NCBI GenBank assembly: GCA_900555005.1
Contig: USJM01000072.1
Coordinates: forward strand, 1 to 8,175
From: an uncultured Lachnospiraceae bacterium
Lineage (GTDB): Bacteria; Bacillota_A; Clostridia; Lachnospirales; Lachnospiraceae
Length of the DNA stretch: 8,175 bases
Direction of reading: 5' to 3'
Shown: piece after piece, positions 6,409 through 8,175 of the stretch
How the letters are laid out: each line of letters starts with the position of its first letter
Position numbering within the stretch: position 1 is the first letter of the stretch
Position numbers and translations under genes: made by a program
Notes under the pieces: generated by a model
What the model saw: the letters and a program-made list of their open reading frames with translations, nothing else
What the model was told of the DNA's origin: nothing
The model's database searches: none

Positions 6409-7745
6409 GAAGAAACTCCTTTCAGTATGGTTTTGTCCGGTTCTCCGCAGCGTTCCAGGGCTTTCCGGCGGATTTCCGCAACTGGTAAGCCAAACTGTTT
6501 CGCTGCTGCTGCGATTGGGTCGTATTCCGGCTTCAGCCGCACCGCTCCGTACCCTTCCGATTTTTTAACGGGGATGACGGTGGATCTTTGGCTGCCTTCA
6601 TGCACCGGTCTTCCGAAGTCCGCTTCTGAGAGCGTGACCGTTTCAAAACCGGATTTCATGATGTAGCGCTGGCAGATCTTTTCCCGGATACCAAGTGTTG
6701 TCGTATACGCGAAAAACGCTTTGATGACAGAAGCTTTCTGTTCTCTGTGGCAGAGGGCGCTCAGGATGACGCCCGGTCTGCTTTTTTTCATGCCGGCCGG
6801 GGTTGTGAATACATCGAGGGCGCCGGCTTCAAAAAGCCGGTCCACCGCGAAGGACAGATCCTCCGGTGTCATGTCATCGAGATTGCAGGACAGTTCGGAT
6901 ATCTCGTCGCGGGCGCCGTCCAACTTGTCTTCTTCGCTCGCTGTCTGCCCGAGCAGCGCACGAACACAGTTCGCCCGGCTGAAGTCCTTCTTTCCCATAC
7001 CGTAGCCGATGCCATCGAGGGTCATTTCCGGCATCGTTCCGAATGCATCTGCGAAAAAGCCGGTCAGTGCGGCGCCTGTCGGGGTCAGAAGCTCACCGTC
7101 CTCTGTCCCGGCGAGGCAGGGAATCTGCATCTTTTTCAGAATATAAGCAGTGGCCGGCGCCGGCACCGGGAGCAGGCCATGGGCGCATCGCACGGTGCCG
7201 GTGCCTGTCGCTGCCGGGGAGGCGATCACCTTGTCCGGACGGATCATCCGCATCAGAAGGCAGACAGAGACAATATCGGCAATCGCATCCTTCTCTCCAA
7301 CCTCATGAAAATGAATCTGCTCTACCTCCACGCCGTGCGCGTGGCTTTCAGCCTCCGCCAGCAGGCGGTAGACCTGCTGCGCATCTGTTTTCACAGTATC
7401 CGGGAGGTTCAGGTTCCAGATGGCCTCGTGAATCTCAGCCAGGGCATGGTGATGATGTGCATGATCATGATCAGGTACATGATCGTGTACATGTTCGGTG
7501 TTATGAGCACATGCGTAGGAATGGGCATCCTCCTCCTCGCTGCCATCCACGAGGACTGTCATATGCGTTCCGGTGATGCCGCACTTCTCCGAGCGTTCAG
7601 CCTGAACTGACACCCCGTCAAGTCCGAGATGGTTCATCGCAGACAGATATTCCGCCCGCTCTTTTACGGAGAGCAGTTCAAAAAGCGCCGCGGAGAGCAT
7701 ATCGCCTGCGGCGCCCATTCCAAGGTCAAGATAGAGAACTTTCAT
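6390..7745 (-). CDS. larC: Nickel-pincer cofactor biosynthesis protein LarC (DUF111)
   Basis: LarC inserts nickel into pyridinium-3,5-bisthiocarboxylic acid mononucleotide in a CTP-dependent reaction, completing the NPN cofactor of lactate racemase and related enzymes. This protein has 451 residues. The chosen ATG at 7745 has GGGGAGG seven bases upstream and begins with the family N-terminus [17 protein letters not shown]; a start at 7832 would add 29 unrelated residues inside larB. Other family motifs are [16 protein letters not shown] (residues 144-159), LLTPTGAAL (219-227), [10 protein letters not shown] (297-306) and GMKKSRPG (318-325). Between residues 75 and 100 is a His-rich segment with 11 histidines ending in HHHH, a likely nickel-holding loop. 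The gene overlaps larB by ATGA and the regulator gene by 19 bases. It is one continuous frame, unlike Lactiplantibacillus plantarum, where larC1 and larC2 are joined by programmed frameshifting. Confidence 0.93.
   Translation of the reverse strand: MKVLYLDLGMGAAGDMLSAALFELLSVKERAEYLSAMNHLGLDGVSVQAERSEKCGITGTHMTVLVDGSEEEDAHSYACAHNTEHVHDHVPDHDHAHHHHALAEIHEAIWNLNLPDTVKTDAQQVYRLLAEAESHAHGVEVEQIHFHEVGEKDAIADIVSVCLLMRMIRPDKVIASPAATGTGTVRCAHGLLPVPAPATAYILKKMQIPCLAGTEDGELLTPTGAALTGFFADAFGTMPEMTLDGIGYGMGKKDFSRANCVRALLGQTASEEDKLDGARDEISELSCNLDDMTPEDLSFAVDRLFEAGALDVFTTPAGMKKSRPGVILSALCHREQKASVIKAFFAYTTTLGIREKICQRYIMKSGFETVTLSEADFGRPVHEGSQRSTVIPVKKSEGYGAVRLKPEYDPIAAAAKQFGLPVAEIRRKALERCGEPDKTILKGVSSCQKNH
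6416..6421 (-). promoter_or_regulatory. Ribosome binding site of the CsoR-family gene
   Basis: On the - strand AAGGAG lies seven bases before the GTG at 6408. It sits inside the end of larC. It supports the GTG start, and therefore that the His-rich tail is translated. Confidence 0.75.
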
Positions 7746-8175
7746 TGCTCTGCCTCCCCGTATCCTTTGAGGTGATTGATCATGCTTGCAAAATAGGCTG
7801 CGCCAAAGCCATTGTCGATGTTCTCGACACACATTCCGCTGGCGCAGCAGTTCAGCATGGAGAGCAGCGCTGAGACACCATGGAAGGAGGTGCCATATCC
7901 GACGCTGGTCGGAACCGCGATGACCGGACAGTCCGCAAGCCCTGCCACGACAGCCGGAAGAGCCCCTTCCATCCCCGCAATCGTGATGATAACGGTTGCG
8001 TCCATGATCTCCGGAAGGTGCGCAAGCAGCCGGTGAAGACCCGCGACACCGGCATCGTAGATGCGGACAACCTCATTACCAAGTGCCTCGGCTGTGACGG
8101 CAGCCTCCTCGGCAACCGGGACGTCGGAGGTCCCGGCTGTCATGACCAGAATCCGGCCGATTCCGTCAGGCTTCG
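7742..8175 (-). CDS. larB: LarB, pyridinium-3,5-biscarboxylic acid mononucleotide synthase, 5' end cut by window edge
   Basis: The 143 C-terminal residues are visible; full LarB proteins have roughly 250. The frame is open to the right edge, reading [17 protein letters not shown], so the ATG at 8143 is internal. This part is the PurE-like (AIR carboxylase) domain, with [50 protein letters not shown] and [13 protein letters not shown]. LarB carboxylates nicotinic acid adenine dinucleotide at C5 and cleaves its phosphoanhydride, the first step toward the nickel-pincer nucleotide. Family chemistry involves a catalytic cysteine; the NCCA segment (within SMLNCCASG) is the natural candidate. Its TGA (7744-7742) overlaps the larC ATG, so translation is probably coupled. 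The operon promoter and any larA or larE genes lie beyond the right edge. Confidence 0.93.
   Translation of the reverse strand, partial: KPDGIGRILVMTAGTSDVPVAEEAAVTAEALGNEVVRIYDAGVAGLHRLLAHLPEIMDATVIITIAGMEGALPAVVAGLADCPVIAVPTSVGYGTSFHGVSALLSMLNCCASGMCVENIDNGFGAAYFASMINHLKGYGEAEQ
7753..7759 (-). promoter_or_regulatory. Ribosome binding site of larC
   Basis: On the - strand GGGGAGG lies seven bases before the larC ATG at 7745, inside the end of larB. It settles the larC start. Confidence 0.8.

Noticed and set aside
6747..7610. 287-codon open frame on the + strand opposite larC
   Set aside because: It is the antisense of a well-conserved larC frame; long antisense frames are common in GC-rich coding DNA. 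The translation shows no recognisable domain.
7746..7832. Longer start for larC at 7832
   Set aside because: The 29 extra residues lie wholly inside larB and do not resemble LarC. The ATG at 7745 has a strong ribosome binding site and the conserved N-terminus.
1..8175. CRISPR arrays, tRNA or rRNA genes, insertion sequences, phage attachment sites
   Set aside because: No regularly spaced repeats, RNA gene signatures, transposase motifs or terminal inverted repeats were seen on either strand.

Overview
The window looks like chromosome from an anaerobic, probably host-associated Firmicute of the Clostridia (Lachnospiraceae-like). This is an inference from gene content: an oxidoreductase plus DUF1667 pair, nickel-pincer (lar) cofactor genes, a CsoR-type regulator, and a surface protein with InlB-type B repeats and an SPKTG sorting signal. 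Strong Shine-Dalgarno sequences and short U-tailed terminators fit the same group. Both window edges cut through genes.

Region 1 (1-1851, + strand) holds the 3' part of a FAD/NAD(P)-dependent oxidoreductase and a small four-cysteine DUF1667 protein, closed by a hairpin terminator. This pair usually accompanies a GlpA-like glycerol-3-phosphate dehydrogenase, which would lie left of the window. An unusual 159-base gap separates the two genes.

Region 2 (1852-5978, + strand) is one transcription unit of clearly different base composition. A very AT-rich leader (about 27% GC over 1861-2040, counted by hand) contains two similar TTGACA-centred repeats. It is followed by a large cell-wall-anchored repeat protein of about 1,270 codons. 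The reading frame of this gene is broken near 3234-3246, so it appears as a 382-codon 5' piece and an 880-codon 3' piece. The frame would be restored by one extra copy of a 4-base tandem unit or by loss of one CG, so the gene may be a pseudogene, a slipped variant or a sequencing error. It ends with an SPKTG motif, a membrane segment and a basic tail.

Region 3 (5979-8175, - strand) is the end of a lar operon read right to left: larB (5' end cut by the window edge), larC, then a CsoR/RcnR-family metal sensor. larB and larC share an ATGA overlap, and larC overlaps the regulator gene by 19 bases, so the three are probably translationally coupled. LarB and LarC perform the first and last steps of nickel-pincer nucleotide synthesis; LarE, the middle enzyme, is not in view. 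LarC carries a His-rich insert and the regulator a His-rich N-terminal tail, with 11 histidines each. That suggests the regulator senses nickel supply for this pathway, although its core ligand set (Cys-His-Cys) is the one known from copper sensors.

The adhesin unit sits between two terminator hairpins whose left arms match at 14 of 15 bases and whose stems show a compensating base change. This gives a plausible boundary for the unit as an accessory insertion.
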